Shown piece by piece: positions 31,467 to 41,251 of a stretch of 64,000 nt of DNA. The stretch comes from Lentisphaerota bacterium (lineage in GTDB: Bacteria; Verrucomicrobiota; Lentisphaeria; Victivallales; Victivallaceae), in contig SUWH01000009.1 of NCBI GenBank assembly GCA_015061605.1, positions 35,047 through 99,046 on the forward strand, read 5' to 3'. Under the pieces are notes generated by a model. That model saw nothing but the letters and a program-made list of their open reading frames with translations. It was not told where the DNA came from and did no database searches. Position 1 is the stretch's first letter, and each line of letters begins with the position of its first letter. A program made the position numbers and the translations under genes.

Positions 31467-34012
31467 ATAGAAGAAATTTTTATATGAAAACAGATTACTC
31501 AACAGATACGCTCATTCTGGGGGCGACTTTTTACGGTTGCGGTTTGGCTTCGGCGGTAAAGAATTCGCTGTTGGTTGACAGTTCGATTTCGGTCGGCAGC
31601 GATTACGCCTTTGCTTTTTTGCAGGGGAAAAATTGGTCACAGCCTTCAGCTTGTGCTGAATCTGAAGAGTTCCGGCAGGAACTTCTTGCCCGTTATGCTC
31701 TGGAAAACGACCGTATTTTACCGGCGGCATTGGCTCCGGCGTTGGCAGTCTGGTGTATGAAACGGCAGATTCAGCCATTGCTGGGGGTGGAATTCATCCG
31801 TAAATCCGGCAAAGTTTACACCTTTATCGACTGGTGCGGCAAAGAGATCAATATTGAGGCAGAAAAGGTTATCGATGCCAGATGCAATGGTGGAAAAAAG
31901 ATTTTTACCGCGGCGGTCTTTTCCGGAAAAACTCTTCCGGAGGGAAAATATGGCGCGTTTGAATTGTTCCGCACTCCGTCAGAAAAAATCTATACTTTGG
32001 AAATGCCATGCAATGCCGGCGACGATCCCGCTACCGTCCGGAAAAAATTGCATGAATATTGGACTGAACGTCCGGCGGTGTTGGCTGAAGCTCAAATAAT
32101 CTGGTCAGCTTCCCGTATAAGTTCCCCCGCTTTTGATAATGCCGCCGCTGCGCTGGAAGCCGGGGTGCAAAGATGTTTTGAATATGCTCAAATTCCCGAT
32201 ACTCCGGCTCCGGAAAAATGTGAGTTTGATTGTGTGGTCGCAGGTTTGGGTACTGCCGGGATCATTGCGGCCATCACCGCCGCCAGGCGGGGGGCAAAAG
32301 TATTGGCGATCGAAAAAAACTTCTATCCGGGCGGTGTCTGGACGGGGGGATTTGTTGCCAGATCGTACATTCAGGATGTGGGCGGAGTTGCCAAAGTTTT
32401 GCAGGATAATTCGGAAAAATATACCGGTTATCACTCCTTGAGCGAAAGTTTGAAACTGGAACTGGAAAAGGCCGCAATCGCGGCCGGGGTCGTATTGGAG
32501 TACGGTTCTGCTATCGCCAATGTGGAAAAATCCGGCGACCGGGTCTGTTCCGTAACCTACCGGAACGGTCGCGGTAAACTTTTTACCGTATCGGCATATA
32601 CATTTATTGATTCCACCGCTGATGCCGTGCTTTGCCGCATGGCAAACGCTTCTTTCAGTTGCGGCCGTATGAACGACCGGGAATTCAACAGCTACACCAA
32701 TAATATGGGCAAAATCAGCGGCAAATATTTGCATGTGCAGAACTTCGATGCCGGACGGGTGGCGCAATATGATCTGGAAGATTTTTCCAGAAGTTTTCTT
32801 TTCAGTACAAGTTTGCATTTACAGGATGATTTCCGCAGCGGGAGGCTCTGTATACAGCTTTCCGATAATCCCGGCGTCCGGGAAGGTTTGCGTATCAAAC
32901 CGGTAAAGGGCTACACGATCAAAGATTTTTTTGCCGGTAAAGGGGAACACAGCAGAGCGTTTTTCCATGTTATATCCAATTTGGACACCCATGCGCAGGA
33001 TCTCTTTTTTGAAAGCGAAGATTATCAGGATTGGACTATTGCCGCCTCCTGCTGGGAGATCCGCGTTTCCATACCGGTTCCCATGGATTTGCTCTTCCCC
33101 GAAAAGGTGCGTGGAGTGATTGTTGCGGGGCGTCATTTGGGAGCGGATCACGATCTGGGATGTGCGCTGCGGATGATTTCACTGATGACTGCCGCCGGAG
33201 AATTGGCGGGCAATCTTGCTGTGGAAGCTCAAACGCGCGGGATTCTGCCTCATGAAATCGGGTTTGCCGATATAAAACAGCTGCTTCCGGAAAATCCCGG
33301 AGTTCATGCCTTTGCCAAAAGCAGGATCCCCGATGGCGACATCAATGCTGCCTGGCATTCCGCCTCTGATGAAGAGATCATTGCCGGCTTGTCAGGGGAA
33401 AATCCGGCTCTTGCCATTTGGAACGTCAAGCAGCAGAATAAAACAGCTCTGGCGTGGAATATTTACCGGACTGCCGGAGAAAATTCTCCGTTAAAGATCA
33501 ATTCCGCCCTGGCACTTGCCCTGGCTGGCGACGACAGAGCCATACCCGAACTTATAAAGACCGTGGAAAAAAATGATGTGACTTGTGTCAACGGGAATTT
33601 GCGTTTTTCCGCACCGCGCAGGATCGCGGCGACATATCTGCTGGGAAAGCTGCGGAGCGTGGACGCCGTCGATTTGCTGCTTGAAAATCTGGATAACTGG
33701 AATTGCGAAAAGTTTTTTGGTCATACGGTGATGGCATTGATAAAAATTGCCGATGCCAACGGGGAACTCCGGCAGAAGATCGGGGAGAGATTGCGTGAAA
33801 AAGCTCAAGACGATTCCTGGCAGATGATCGAGCAGTTGAAAGGCGATTGCGCACCGGAGCGCCGTTCTGACGGTTTGATAAGAATGCATATCGCTCTGGC
33901 ATTGGATCGCTGGCAAATCAGACACAATATCGCCGGGACGGTAAAAGTCATACCGTTGGACGGTCACGAAAAATTCCTGTGGCAGAATATTGACTCCTTC
34001 AAAAATGTTTGA
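31463..34012 (+). CDS. FAD-dependent oxidoreductase with C-terminal HEAT-like region
   Basis: 849 residues (ATG 31463 overlaps the previous stop; ATG 31484 is an alternative). Residues about 10-235 look like a degenerate flavoprotein half ([16 protein letters not shown]). A complete FAD domain starts near 250 ([53 protein letters not shown]) and ends with [21 protein letters not shown]. From about 670 there are helical repeats ([40 protein letters not shown]). FAD-dependent (pfam12831-type) oxidoreductases with this build are common in PVC glycan loci; the substrate is unknown. Confidence 0.85.
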   Translation: MNRRNFYMKTDYSTDTLILGATFYGCGLASAVKNSLLVDSSISVGSDYAFAFLQGKNWSQPSACAESEEFRQELLARYALENDRILPAALAPALAVWCMKRQIQPLLGVEFIRKSGKVYTFIDWCGKEINIEAEKVIDARCNGGKKIFTAAVFSGKTLPEGKYGAFELFRTPSEKIYTLEMPCNAGDDPATVRKKLHEYWTERPAVLAEAQIIWSASRISSPAFDNAAAALEAGVQRCFEYAQIPDTPAPEKCEFDCVVAGLGTAGIIAAITAARRGAKVLAIEKNFYPGGVWTGGFVARSYIQDVGGVAKVLQDNSEKYTGYHSLSESLKLELEKAAIAAGVVLEYGSAIANVEKSGDRVCSVTYRNGRGKLFTVSAYTFIDSTADAVLCRMANASFSCGRMNDREFNSYTNNMGKISGKYLHVQNFDAGRVAQYDLEDFSRSFLFSTSLHLQDDFRSGRLCIQLSDNPGVREGLRIKPVKGYTIKDFFAGKGEHSRAFFHVISNLDTHAQDLFFESEDYQDWTIAASCWEIRVSIPVPMDLLFPEKVRGVIVAGRHLGADHDLGCALRMISLMTAAGELAGNLAVEAQTRGILPHEIGFADIKQLLPENPGVHAFAKSRIPDGDINAAWHSASDEEIIAGLSGENPALAIWNVKQQNKTALAWNIYRTAGENSPLKINSALALALAGDDRAIPELIKTVEKNDVTCVNGNLRFSAPRRIAATYLLGKLRSVDAVDLLLENLDNWNCEKFFGHTVMALIKIADANGELRQKIGERLREKAQDDSWQMIEQLKGDCAPERRSDGLIRMHIALALDRWQIRHNIAGTVKVIPLDGHEKFLWQNIDSFKNV

Positions 34013-34062
34013 TTTCCTGAATCAGCGGTAGGAAAAATTTTGAAATATTTCAGAAATTTTTT

Positions 34063-34091
34063 TTGACAAAATATTGAATGTATGGTAATTT
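34063..34091 (+). promoter_or_regulatory. Promoter before the lipoprotein gene
   Basis: TTGACA (34063-34068), 17-bp spacer, TAATTT (34086-34091), 39 nt upstream of the ATG. Confidence 0.55.
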
Positions 34092-34129
34092 AGATCAAAG
34101 AATGCTGATTTATGCAAAGGTAAACATTT

Positions 34130-35938
34130 ATGAAAAAAATATTGTTACTCGCCGGGTGTTCACTGCTTTTAGGTGGGTGTTTATCCGTCAACCATAATGA
34201 GCAAGAGGATAAGTGTATGAAAAAATCGTTTTATTTTGATTTGATGGAGAAAACGCTTTCTGCGTACAGCCCGGAGCATATCGACCGCTATTTTGATCAG
34301 GTCAAACGTGATGGATTGAAAGAACACGGCTTTCCCCGGCTGACTGCCAACATCGGTATACTTATTGCAAATAATCGCAGAACAGATTTGATGGAACGCT
34401 TCATGGCAATGATGGATTTCTGCTGTCAGCAGATCCCGCAAGTTATCGCAGCCAATGAGTTTTCCATCAAAGAGATCATTTTCTGCATGGAGGAGCTGGA
34501 GAAGAATAAAACCGTGCAGGAAGCCAAAATCGCCGAATGGAAAAATCATCTGCGTAAAGTTTCCCCCTACCGCACCTATACCAAACTGGCAAAAACTGAA
34601 GAAGATATCGTATTTAACTGGGCGGCATTCGGTATGCTCAGCGAGTTCATGCGTAAAAAAGCCGGAGCGACTGCGGAATCAAACGATAAAATAATTGAAT
34701 TGCAGGCTTTTTCGCAGATCCGGCATCTGGACAAAAATGGAATGTACCGCGATCCGGGTTCTCCGTTTGTCTATGATTTTGTGACCAGAGGATTGTTTGC
34801 CCTGCTGCTGCACGAAGGCTATCAGGGAAAATATAAAGCTGTCTGGCAGGATGCATTGGAGCGCACTGCGATACCGACACTGGAAATGATTTCCATAAAT
34901 GGTGAATTGCCTGCCGGCGGCAGAAGCAACCAGTTTCTGCATAATGAAGCGCACGTCGCGCTGATGATGGAGTTTTATGCCGGAATGTATGCGAAAAAAG
35001 GCGATATGAATACTGCCGGTAAATTTCGTGCCACCGCGGCGAGAGCGGTGAAAAATATCTCTTTCTGGCTGAATAAAACGCCGATTTCCCATATCCGGAA
35101 CCGTTTCCCCATTTCCAGCAGATACGGCTGTGAAGGCTACGGGTACTTTGATAAATATATGATCACTGCGGCATCGTTTCTGTATGTTGCATCGCGGTTT
35201 TGTGATGATTCGATCCCGCTGGTGGAACTCGATGATGACAAAGGCATGACATGGCAGACTTCAGATGATTTCCATATGCTTTTTATGCGTGCCGGAGGGT
35301 ATTCGGTTCAATACGATTACGATGCAAAGCCGTATCACAATGGGACAAAAATCTATGACTGCAGCGGCATCGCCCGGGTTCACAAAAAGGGTGCCCCGTC
35401 GGAAATCTGCATAAGCGTATCCTGTCCGGGAAAGCCGAGTTATTTTGTGGGTATCGAAGAGCAGTTCCCGCTGTCCATTGCTCCCGGGGTGAATGTTGAT
35501 GGCAAGTGGATATACGCCACAGAAACATCGGTCAAACATCAGGTGAAATCCCATAGTGCTTCCGGAAACAGTGCAAAAGCCGAAGTGGAATGCACTTTCC
35601 CCGGCGGGAAATCGGTGACCGGCAGCTACACATTGGATAGCGAAGGTTTGACCATACAATTATCCGGAAACGATCTTATCCGCTGTCTGCTGCCGGTATT
35701 CCGGTTCAATGGCGAAAATCGCACTTTTATCCGGCAGAGCGGCAATACTCTTTCCGTTGAATTTGAGGGGTTCGTATGCACTTACAAGGTGTTGAACGGC
35801 ACGCTGAAAGATTTGAAAAAATCTTCCGGAAACCGGAACGGACATTACGATGCTTTTGCCGCAGAGGGTAAAGAAAGTTTGACCGTAAAGATTTCCATCG
35901 AAAAACTCGATTACAATGAAATCATATCATTGAAGTGA
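34130..35938 (+). CDS. Lipoprotein, likely polysaccharide-active (alpha-toroid + beta domain)
   Basis: 602 residues. Lipoprotein signal with lipobox LLLGGC (Cys about 17), so membrane-anchored. Residues about 30-330 are helical repeats (FNWAAFGMLSEFM, TRGLFALLLHEGYQGKY, GGRSNQFLHNEAHVALMMEFYAGMY) resembling an alpha/alpha-toroid. From about 390 to the end it is beta-rich. This two-part layout is that of heparinase- and alginate-lyase-like polysaccharide lyases, but I cannot identify a family or catalytic residues with certainty. A Met at residue 30 follows the signal region. Own promoter at 34063. Confidence 0.65.
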   Translation: MKKILLLAGCSLLLGGCLSVNHNEQEDKCMKKSFYFDLMEKTLSAYSPEHIDRYFDQVKRDGLKEHGFPRLTANIGILIANNRRTDLMERFMAMMDFCCQQIPQVIAANEFSIKEIIFCMEELEKNKTVQEAKIAEWKNHLRKVSPYRTYTKLAKTEEDIVFNWAAFGMLSEFMRKKAGATAESNDKIIELQAFSQIRHLDKNGMYRDPGSPFVYDFVTRGLFALLLHEGYQGKYKAVWQDALERTAIPTLEMISINGELPAGGRSNQFLHNEAHVALMMEFYAGMYAKKGDMNTAGKFRATAARAVKNISFWLNKTPISHIRNRFPISSRYGCEGYGYFDKYMITAASFLYVASRFCDDSIPLVELDDDKGMTWQTSDDFHMLFMRAGGYSVQYDYDAKPYHNGTKIYDCSGIARVHKKGAPSEICISVSCPGKPSYFVGIEEQFPLSIAPGVNVDGKWIYATETSVKHQVKSHSASGNSAKAEVECTFPGGKSVTGSYTLDSEGLTIQLSGNDLIRCLLPVFRFNGENRTFIRQSGNTLSVEFEGFVCTYKVLNGTLKDLKKSSGNRNGHYDAFAAEGKESLTVKISIEKLDYNEIISLK

Positions 35939-35944
35939 AAGTGA

Positions 35945-36100
35945 TTAAAATATAATTACAAAACAGGAGAAACATCCCATTTCCCGGGTAACAACCTCTG
36001 TTTTGTTGACGGTCACTATCAATTCAGCAAATATGGTACATATAATAACAGTTTCAGCTCCACCAGCGGTCTGGCACGGCTGTACTGGTCTTCAAATTGA
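35945..36100 (+). pseudogene. Remnant of a prepilin-type H-X9-DG protein C terminus
   Basis: Open frame without a start. It encodes HFPGNNLCFVDGHYQFSKYG and ends LARLYWSSN-stop at 36098-36100. The H-x9-DG pattern followed by a short aromatic tail is the C-terminal signature of prepilin-type (TIGR04294-like) proteins. Nothing upstream supplies an FTLIELL N terminus, so this looks like the tail of a deleted pilin gene that once preceded the DUF4838 gene. Confidence 0.65.
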
Positions 36101-36123
36101 TTAAACACAAAGGATAAATGCAA

Positions 36124-38481
36124 ATGAAAAAATCACTGTTTATGCTCGCCTTGCTGCTGATAGCTTCAGCTGTGCACGGCGGCGTCCACACCACTGGAAA
36201 AGCTGCCGCTTTCCCTATGAAAAATTTGAGTGTAAGTGCTCCGGCAGAGTTTGAGTACGCCGCCAAAAAAGCTGCAGAAATTCTGGGCAAAATCTACAAA
36301 GTTACTGTCCCCGTAAGTGAAAAAGGCAATATCACTTTTGTCAAAGATGCCAAATATCCCGATCAGGGATTCAATATCAAAAGCAGTAAAGATGGTATCA
36401 TTATTTCCGCCGGAAACGCCAGAGGAGCCAATTATGCGGTGGCGGCACTGGCGCGCGAACTCGGATACCGCTTCTTTTTCCCGGCTCCGGAATGGGAGGT
36501 GATTCCGGATGATCCCCCGGAAACGCTCGCACTTGACCTCACCGAATCGCCGGATTATTTGAGCCGCCGGATCTGGTCAGGCTATGGCGCCGGAAAAGAT
36601 ATCCGCAAAGTAACCCGCAATGATGAAAACTGGAAACTTTTCAATTTTCAGGGCGGTGTCAGTATCAACACCGGTCATGTTTACGGGCGATTCATTAAAA
36701 ACAACCTCAAAATTTTCAAGGCTCATCCCGAATACTACGCCCTGACCAAAGGCAAACGGAACGGCAGTAAACTGTGCATCTCCAATCCGGGATTGCGGAA
36801 ACTTTTTGTTGATTTCTGCCTGGATTCTTTCAAAGTCAACCCTGACAGAGAAAGCATGTCCGCTGAACCATCCGACGGCGGCGGCTGGTGCGAATGTGAA
36901 AATTGTGTCAAACTCGGGACCCCCAGTACCCGCGCCATTCTGCTTGCCAATGCGGTAGCTGAAGCCATTTCAGCAAACTATCCCGGTAAAAAAGTCTGTC
37001 TGTACGCCTATAATCAACATTGCCCGCCGCCGGAGATCGATGTGCATCCCAATGTGGTGGTCAATATCGCCACCGGTTTTATCAAAGGCGGTCTCACCGT
37101 GAATGATATTATCAGCGGATGGAAAAAACGTAAAGCCTCTATCGGCATCCGCGAATATTACTTCGCCAGCGTTTTCCCCACCCAGGGCAGGGGAAGCAAT
37201 ACCGCATATATCAGCAAATCGCTCAAACACTTCTATGAAAGCGGCGCCCGTTACATTTCCGCCGAAGCCAGCGACTCCTGGGGAACCGGCGGACTGGGTT
37301 ATTATTGCGGTGCCCATATGATGTGGAATACCAAACTTACCCCCGAAGCTCTAAAAGCCGATTTCCTGCAGAAAGCTTTCCCCAATGCCGTTGAGCCGAT
37401 GAAAAAATTCTATGATCTTCTGGAAGGCGCAAATCCCAAAGAACTCAACCGCGACCTCCTCGGCAGAATGTACCGCCATCTGGCGGAAGCCGGAAAATCG
37501 GCTTCCGCCGCAGAAAAAAAGCGCATTGATGCCTTGATATGCTACACCCGGTTTTGCGAAATATCTTTTACTCACAGTACCGCCAAATGGGAAGAGTACC
37601 GGGCTCTGATGCACTTCGCAGCTTCGATCCGTAATACCCGGATGGTCTACACCGCTTCGATGTTCCGGAGCAGAAATATGAAATTCAAAAATAAACCGTT
37701 GAATATAAATGTGAAAAAAACTCCCCCTCCCACCGGAATTGATCTGCAGCGTTTTGTCAATGAAGGAATCAAAAACAATCCGCTTTTGGCTTTTACCATC
37801 AAATCTTTCAGCGATGATCTGGTCGTGCTGAATAATCCCAAAGGTTCGACCGCGATGAATTCCGGAACCAGCCGCCGCAAGGTGTGGTTCTACATCTGGT
37901 GCGACGGCAAGCCTTTTACTGTCACTGTTACCGGAGGTTTGATCCCACACTACCGCGACCGCGGCAATGTCATTCTGCAGTTGGTTCAAATCGGCGGCGA
38001 GTCCGATACCGGAGAATTGGAAACAGTTGTCCACTATGACCGCAGTGTTCCGCCGGACGGCAAGCCGTATAAGGTGGTTCTCAAACCGAAATACCCCGGA
38101 CTGCATAAAGTCACTGTCAGTGACGGCGGCGATATGACCCGCATCATCTGGCCCGCTCATCTGGCGGTTTCCCGCCCGGTGGAACGGGAAAAAGCCCCCG
38201 AACTCAAAGGAACATTTTATTTCTATGTCCCGCAGGGGACGGAAGTTCTCGGCTTCTATGCCAAAAGTTCCCGGGGTTCGATCAATGACCCATCCGGTAA
38301 AGCGGTGTTCAAACTCGCCAAACGCAACGGCTATTACTCTTTCCCATTGAAGCCGGAACAGGGCGGCAAAGTCTGGCAGCTCAATAAATTGGAGGGAACT
38401 GTTAAATTGCTCACTGTCCCCTCCAATCTCGCTCTGCATTCGTCAAAGATTTTAATTCCAAAAGAACTAAAAGGAAAATAA
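36124..38481 (+). CDS. Secreted DUF4838 protein (glycoside hydrolase-like), paralogue A
   Basis: 785 residues from ATG 36124, nine nt after AGGA; ATG 36118 adds two residues. Signal peptide KKSLFMLALLLIASAVHGG. Residues about 30-130 are an alpha-glucuronidase/GH20-like N-terminal domain (GANYAVAALARELGYRFFFPAPEWEVIP). DUF4838 core about 150-420 with SAEPSDGGGWCECENC (C-x-C-x2-C). C-terminal beta domains include VWFYIWCDGKPFTVTVTGG. Close paralogue of the gene at 46795. Probably a periplasmic or surface glycan hydrolase; no catalytic residues are established for this family. Terminator follows at 38494. Confidence 0.88.
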   Translation: MKKSLFMLALLLIASAVHGGVHTTGKAAAFPMKNLSVSAPAEFEYAAKKAAEILGKIYKVTVPVSEKGNITFVKDAKYPDQGFNIKSSKDGIIISAGNARGANYAVAALARELGYRFFFPAPEWEVIPDDPPETLALDLTESPDYLSRRIWSGYGAGKDIRKVTRNDENWKLFNFQGGVSINTGHVYGRFIKNNLKIFKAHPEYYALTKGKRNGSKLCISNPGLRKLFVDFCLDSFKVNPDRESMSAEPSDGGGWCECENCVKLGTPSTRAILLANAVAEAISANYPGKKVCLYAYNQHCPPPEIDVHPNVVVNIATGFIKGGLTVNDIISGWKKRKASIGIREYYFASVFPTQGRGSNTAYISKSLKHFYESGARYISAEASDSWGTGGLGYYCGAHMMWNTKLTPEALKADFLQKAFPNAVEPMKKFYDLLEGANPKELNRDLLGRMYRHLAEAGKSASAAEKKRIDALICYTRFCEISFTHSTAKWEEYRALMHFAASIRNTRMVYTASMFRSRNMKFKNKPLNINVKKTPPPTGIDLQRFVNEGIKNNPLLAFTIKSFSDDLVVLNNPKGSTAMNSGTSRRKVWFYIWCDGKPFTVTVTGGLIPHYRDRGNVILQLVQIGGESDTGELETVVHYDRSVPPDGKPYKVVLKPKYPGLHKVTVSDGGDMTRIIWPAHLAVSRPVEREKAPELKGTFYFYVPQGTEVLGFYAKSSRGSINDPSGKAVFKLAKRNGYYSFPLKPEQGGKVWQLNKLEGTVKLLTVPSNLALHSSKILIPKELKGK

Positions 38482-38493
38482 CAATTGATTCTG

Positions 38494-38528
38494 CGCCGGT
38501 CGGCATTTACGCCTGCCGGCGTTTTTTT
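38494..38528 (+). terminator. Intrinsic terminator after DUF4838 paralogue A
   Basis: CGCCGGTCGGC (38494-38504) / GCCTGCCGGCG (38511-38521), followed by seven T. Confidence 0.9.
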
Positions 38529-38604
38529 GTTTTTATGCTTTGGCGAAGTGAAAAATTTCATAAAAAATTGCACAAAAACCGGATAATAAATTCAGCGTAC
38601 TTTA

Positions 38605-38632
38605 TTGAAAAAATCATTTCAGGTGCTATATT
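38605..38632 (+). promoter_or_regulatory. Promoter of the SDR gene
   Basis: TTGAAA (38605-38610), 16-bp spacer, TATATT (38627-38632), 38 nt before the ATG; AAGGAG site present. Confidence 0.6.
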
Positions 38633-38670
38633 ACATCAAACTTTGAAGATGACAATTAAGGAGATGTATC

Positions 38671-39408
38671 ATGTTGTTTCAAAACCGTACCGCGGTGATC
38701 ACCGGCGCCGCCGGCAAAATCGGCAGAGCTACTGCAAAAGCTCTTGGAAAACAGGGCGTAAAACTCTTTCTTACCGACATCAATATGGAGGCATTGCAGG
38801 AGTTCGTCCGCGAACTTGCAGCGGATAATATCACCGCTTTTGCCGTGATGATGAATGTTACTTCTCCGGAAAGCATCCGCAATGCCGCCGCTGAAATTAT
38901 CCGGCAGGCAGGCAAAGTCGATATTCTGGTCAACAATGCCGGTTCCTGGCCGCACAAGGGTATCCTGGATACCGATGATGATTTGTGGGATGCTACGCTT
39001 GAACTCAACTTGAACAGCGTTTTCCGGGTGACTAAAGCGTTCCTTCCTTCAATGCTGGAGCAGGGTTACGGCAGGATCATCAACCTCGGTTCTATCGCCG
39101 GAATTGTCGGTCTGCCGGGATTTTTTGCCTATTCAGTCAGTAAATCCGGGGTGCAGATGATGACCAAAGTCATGGCGATGGAACTCGCCAAAAAAGGTAT
39201 TACCGTCAACAGTATTTCCCCCGGCATGATCAGCGATACGATCAAAGATAATAACGGCACATGGCTCGGGAGAAGCGGCTTGGGTGAGGATGTCGCCAGA
39301 GCAGTAGTCTATCTTGCCAGTGACAACGCTTCTTATGTCACCGGCAGCGATATGCCGGTTGATGGCGGACGCACTCTCGGTCCGCTGAATCCGGGATTCA
39401 ATGGTTGA
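38671..39408 (+). CDS. Short-chain dehydrogenase/reductase
   Basis: 245 residues, classical SDR. TGAAGKIGRATA (TGxxxGxG) at about 11, NNAG at 90, catalytic Ser in INLGSIAG, and YSVSK (YxxxK) near 151, SPGMI afterwards. Similar to FabG-like 3-oxoacyl reductases or sugar-alcohol dehydrogenases; its position after glycan genes favours a sugar or polyol substrate (inference). Followed by SGNH genes in the same direction. Confidence 0.9.
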   Translation: MLFQNRTAVITGAAGKIGRATAKALGKQGVKLFLTDINMEALQEFVRELAADNITAFAVMMNVTSPESIRNAAAEIIRQAGKVDILVNNAGSWPHKGILDTDDDLWDATLELNLNSVFRVTKAFLPSMLEQGYGRIINLGSIAGIVGLPGFFAYSVSKSGVQMMTKVMAMELAKKGITVNSISPGMISDTIKDNNGTWLGRSGLGEDVARAVVYLASDNASYVTGSDMPVDGGRTLGPLNPGFNG

Positions 39409-39433
39409 AACAACTTTAAAAAGGAAAGTATAA

Positions 39434-40372
39434 ATGAAAAAAGCATTGGCGTTTTTGTTGCTTGCATTATGTTGTGTGCTTAGTGCCAAAGAATTAAGAG
39501 TCCTTGCGGTTGGTAACAGTTTTTCCGTATGTGTCACCCGCAATCTGCCGCAGATGGTGGCAAGTGTCCCCGGCAACCGGATCATTCTGACCAGTGCCAC
39601 GATCGGCGGCTGTTCGCTGGAACGCCACTGGAACGAATGGAGCAAGGCCGAAAAAGATGCAAAACATGCTCCCTATGGCATAAAGGTTATCGACAGTGAC
39701 AATATTTCCGCACAAAAGAGCGGTAAGGGAAATGTCAATGATCTGCTCAAAAATAATAAATACGACATCATCACCATTCAGCAGAACAGTGCCAACAGCT
39801 GGAAATATGCCACTTATCAACCCTATGCGGAAAAACTCATCGCAGTGATAAAAAAATATCAGCCGCAAGCGGAAATCGTCATCCAGCAGACCTGGAGTTA
39901 CCGCAGTGATTCCAGCCGGTTGAAAAAATGGAAGATCAATAATACAACCATGTTTGAAAAGTTGTCTGCCGCTTATGCGGAACTGGCAAAAGCCAACGGT
40001 TTCCGGGTGATCCCCACCGGCTATGCGGTACAGATCTTCCGCGCCAAAACTCCGGTGAAATTCGTCGCCCCGGATATGAAAGCTCTGGAAAAACTGCAGA
40101 ATAAGGAAGCTCACGGTTTTGACGGTGAAGTTGCCGGATATTGCAAATGGATGCGCAACAGGAAAACCAAAGAATATTATCTCGGTTGTGATACCAGTCA
40201 CCTCAATCCGCATGGCGAATATATGCAGGCGGCGGTGTGGTTCAGCTTCCTTTTCGGGGAAAAAGCAACTGCTGTCAAATATATCCAGCCCGGGATGAAA
40301 CCGGAACAGGCGAAATTCCTCCTTGAATGCGCGCAGAAAGCGGTTTCAACCTTTAAGCAGCCGGGAAAATAA
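39434..40372 (+). CDS. Secreted SGNH-hydrolase-like protein (DUF4886-like), copy 1
   Basis: 312 residues. Signal peptide KKALAFLLLALCCVLSA. SGNH pattern: VLAVGNSFS (block I nucleophile Ser), GGCSLERHW (block II Gly), TIQQNS (block III Asn region) and DTSHLNPHG near the end (block V Asp/His). This is the DUF4886 type found in Bacteroidetes/PVC polysaccharide loci, probably a carbohydrate esterase. The next gene is a clear paralogue. Confidence 0.85.
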   Translation: MKKALAFLLLALCCVLSAKELRVLAVGNSFSVCVTRNLPQMVASVPGNRIILTSATIGGCSLERHWNEWSKAEKDAKHAPYGIKVIDSDNISAQKSGKGNVNDLLKNNKYDIITIQQNSANSWKYATYQPYAEKLIAVIKKYQPQAEIVIQQTWSYRSDSSRLKKWKINNTTMFEKLSAAYAELAKANGFRVIPTGYAVQIFRAKTPVKFVAPDMKALEKLQNKEAHGFDGEVAGYCKWMRNRKTKEYYLGCDTSHLNPHGEYMQAAVWFSFLFGEKATAVKYIQPGMKPEQAKFLLECAQKAVSTFKQPGK

Positions 40373-40375
40373 ATC

Positions 40376-41251
40376 ATGGGAAAAAGTCTCAACGTGCTGA
40401 TGATCGGCAACAGCTTTTCCATCTGTGTCGGAAAATTTCTGCCGCAGATGGTACGTTGTTTCCCCGGGAATAAACTGAAACTTACCAGCTGCTACATCGG
40501 CGGTTGTTCCTTTGAAACTCATTGGAACAATTTCCTTGAAGCAAAGAACGACCCCGCTTTTTCTCCTTACCATATCACCATTTGGGACAGTACCACATTG
40601 AAAAAACCGGTGTACAAAGGCAATGTCAATTCTTTGTTGAAAAGTGAAAAATATGACATCGTAACCATTCAGCAGGCGAGCCGTTTCAGCGTTGACTATG
40701 CGACATATCAACCCTATGCGGATAAGTTGATCGCGCAGATAAAGAAGTATCAGCCGCAGGCGGAGATCGTCATCCAGCAGACCTGGAGCTACCGTGCCGA
40801 TGCACCGTTTTTCCGGGAGACCGGTATGGATAATGAAATGATGTATCAAAAGCTGGATGAAGCATATCACGCTTTTGCCAAAGATTACGGTTTGCGCATG
40901 ATACCTACCGGATACGCGGTTCAAATTTCCCGCAAGTTGAGTGAAAAAAAGTTTGAAAATTACGACTGGGAAATACTCGATACACTGCAATGGCCCGATC
41001 TGCCGCGTCAGGCTGGCGATGTGGTCGGCAACTTCCGCTGGCGCAAAAATGCCGAAGGTGAAATGATCATCTATCGTGATACCAATCATCTCAATATGCG
41101 CGGCGAATATTTGCAGGCGGCATTATGGTGCGGCTTCCTCTACGGGATCGACCCGGAAAATATTTCCTATGTCGCTCCCAAGATCGGCAAAACCGATGCC
41201 GCATTTTTACGAAAATGCGCCAAGACTGCTTTACTGGAATTTTTACAGTGA
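40376..41251 (+). CDS. SGNH-hydrolase-like protein (DUF4886-like), copy 2, no signal peptide
   Basis: 291 residues. Shares long blocks with its neighbour (NVLMIGNSFSICV, YATYQPYADKLIAQIKKYQPQAEIVIQQTWSYR, DTNHLNMRGEY). It starts directly at the catalytic domain without a signal sequence, so it may act in the cytoplasm. It begins 3 bp after the first copy and overlaps the next gene (GTGA). Tandem duplication with divergent localisation. Confidence 0.85.
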   Translation: MGKSLNVLMIGNSFSICVGKFLPQMVRCFPGNKLKLTSCYIGGCSFETHWNNFLEAKNDPAFSPYHITIWDSTTLKKPVYKGNVNSLLKSEKYDIVTIQQASRFSVDYATYQPYADKLIAQIKKYQPQAEIVIQQTWSYRADAPFFRETGMDNEMMYQKLDEAYHAFAKDYGLRMIPTGYAVQISRKLSEKKFENYDWEILDTLQWPDLPRQAGDVVGNFRWRKNAEGEMIIYRDTNHLNMRGEYLQAALWCGFLYGIDPENISYVAPKIGKTDAAFLRKCAKTALLEFLQ

